The notes beneath the pieces were generated by a model. That model saw only the letters and a list, made by a program, of their open reading frames with translations. It was not told the origin of the DNA and ran no database searches. Below are positions 62,498 to 64,000 of a stretch of DNA of 64,000 nucleotides, one piece after another (the stretch's first letter is position 1; the number at the start of each line of letters is the position of its first letter). The position numbers and the translations under genes are program-made. Source of the DNA: Parus major (lineage: Eukaryota; Chordata; Aves; Passeriformes; Paridae); contig NC_031776.1 of NCBI RefSeq assembly GCF_001522545.3, positions 33,976,109 through 34,040,108 of the forward strand, given 5' to 3'.

Positions 62498-64000
62498 AGC
62501 CTGAGCTGAAGATAAGCAAATGTCATGGTCTAGTGATTCAATCAGCTCATGTAAGATCATGTAAGTGTTTACGTATCTTATGGACCCTGCTCACCACAGC
62601 ACCTGACAGATTTCCCAAAATATTATCTTTGTGAGAGAGTACAGAGCGATTCAGCATTTTCAGATCTCGTATCTTCACTTCCAGAGAGATGTACATGCAC
62701 AGATGTCTGCGTGCATGCACATGCAGATACACGACACATAAATACTATGTACACATATATTTTCTAGCAAAATACACCATAAAACTATGAAACGTTCTGA
62801 ATTGAGCTATTTAAACTGTGGCCAGGAAAACTGTTGACAAGAGCTAATTTGTTATTGAAAAAAGATTGTGCATCTCTCCATGACAGAAACCTAAAAATCT
62901 GTTCAAGATGGCTGGGCAAGGAGCTTTCATATCTGCAAAAGCTGAGCAAAGCAAAGTAGTTTTGGTCAAGGTCTCAAAAAAAACACCATTTTTCCAGCAA
63001 TGCCATTGAACTACACATAAAACCTTTCAGGAGCTCCTGAAAAGGAAACCTGACTCAAGCTGTTTGTCAAGATGACTGGAGATGTTCTTTGGAAAGTATT
63101 CTCCAACAAGTTCTGGAGCAATGGTAGCTGTACAATCATATGGGATTAATTTTCTGTATATATCTCTTTATATTGCCGGAAGAAACAAATTAACTTGAAA
63201 ATTCAAAGATCTTTATACAGCCCTGTGCTCTTAGGTACAAATATTTAAGTAATCTTTACATCCTGTCAAACATTGAAATGGATATTAAATTATATTAAAT
63301 TATTATAGATACAAGTAGTAAAATTTATCTTCTGCTTTCCCTGTTAGCTCCTGCATCTTGGTATTTCTTACACTAAGTATAAAATATATTTTAATATTAT
63401 CTTTGATTTAAATTGCTTCTTCTATTAAAACACAAACTTTTGCTGGATGTATAAAAACCTGCCCAGAAGCCTCACAAATTTTCCCTCTAAAGGGTCACAG
63501 GTTTAGAAAAACAATATTTATTCCCAATATTCCTTTCCCTGATGGTTTTGGGATGCCATCCCTTTAGCCATTTTTTTTCCCTTTAAAATAAACAAATAAA
63601 TTAACAAACCATACAGAAGGAAGGAACTTCAGCATTTCAGCCCCAGCTGAATCCAAAACCCCCCACTGAGCCCTATGGCCCCCACTGTATGTGCTCAGCA
63701 CAGTGGGAGCTGCCCCAGCCTGCAGGTATGTGAAGAGGTGAAATGCTCCCCTTGACTTCATATATAAAGAGAAATTCCCCTCCATTTAAAAGAATGGAAG
63801 GGAAAAAAAAATAAAATGTGAGAAATGTCCCTCTTTCCTGTTCCAGGACCTGTGGATTGACCTGATGAGGAAGAAGCAATCTGGCAGATAAAATATAAAA
63901 AATTCATTTTTTTCCTTCTCTCTTGTTGCTGTGTATTAGCAGAAAGAACAAAATGAAGGCGTAAGGAGCTACTGAAAAAAAATCAAGCCAAAATTACACC

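Larger units (their letters stand above)
52676..64000 (-). other. GTDC1: GTDC1 upstream intron (partial, at least 11.3 kb)
   Basis: This is the sequence 5' of the first visible exon. I looked on the minus strand for the expected exon coding the N-terminus (GGSHKQL and KKWHWRAR type motifs) and did not find it, so the intron probably extends past 64000. It holds CR1 tails at 54425-54650, 57421-57590 and 60019-60088, a CAG run at 57144-57167, a T run at 56687-56703 and a possible MIR at 62417-62497. The rest (52810-54420, 54660-57410, 57600-60010, 60090-62410, 62500-64000) shows no recognised gene or repeat. Confidence 0.75.

Noticed and set aside
52700..64000. Search for the GTDC1 start-codon exon
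   Set aside because: No minus-strand stretch resembles the expected N-terminal motifs. The exon most likely lies to the right of the window.

Overview
The window looks like intronic DNA of a bird, probably a neoavian and plausibly a songbird. The evidence is about 20 short, 5'-truncated CR1 retroposon tails on both strands, the lack of any mammalian-type SINE or L1, a few decayed MIR-like fragments, AT-rich CpG-poor sequence, and very sparse coding exons with large introns. There are no operons, CRISPR arrays, rRNA or tRNA genes, and no intact mobile-element ORFs.

The only gene I can support is GTDC1 (also called QTMAN), the tRNA-queuosine alpha-mannosyltransferase. It is transcribed on the minus strand, so its 5' end lies to the right of the window and its 3' end to the left. 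Three internal coding exons are visible, in transcript order 52675-52508, 49192-49019 and 1269-919. Each has a canonical AG acceptor and GT donor, joins its neighbour in frame, and is a whole number of codons long. Together they encode roughly residues 61 to 291 of a protein of about 460: most of the N-terminal Rossmann-like domain, a poorly conserved linker, and the first strand of the C-terminal glycosyltransferase domain. The start-codon exon(s) and the exons for most of the C-terminal domain are not in the window.

Layout: 1-918 is the downstream intron; 919-1269 is the linker exon; 1270-49018 is one 47.7-kb intron; 49019-49192 and 52508-52675 are two N-domain exons separated by a 3.3-kb intron; 52676-64000 is part of the upstream intron. 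The large intron carries most of the CR1 and MIR fragments, a 20-bp x 9 minisatellite 214 bp past the donor of exon 49019-49192, a 22-bp perfect palindrome, and several repeat-free AT-rich blocks with clustered homeodomain or POU-like motifs. In vertebrates GTDC1 generally neighbours ZEB2, and its introns are plausible hosts for distal ZEB2 enhancers. That interpretation of the AT-rich blocks is inference only.

I found no convincing new biological system. The most useful leads are the symmetric, skippable exon structure of GTDC1, the tandem octamer pair at 23316-23333, the intronic minisatellite and the long palindrome.
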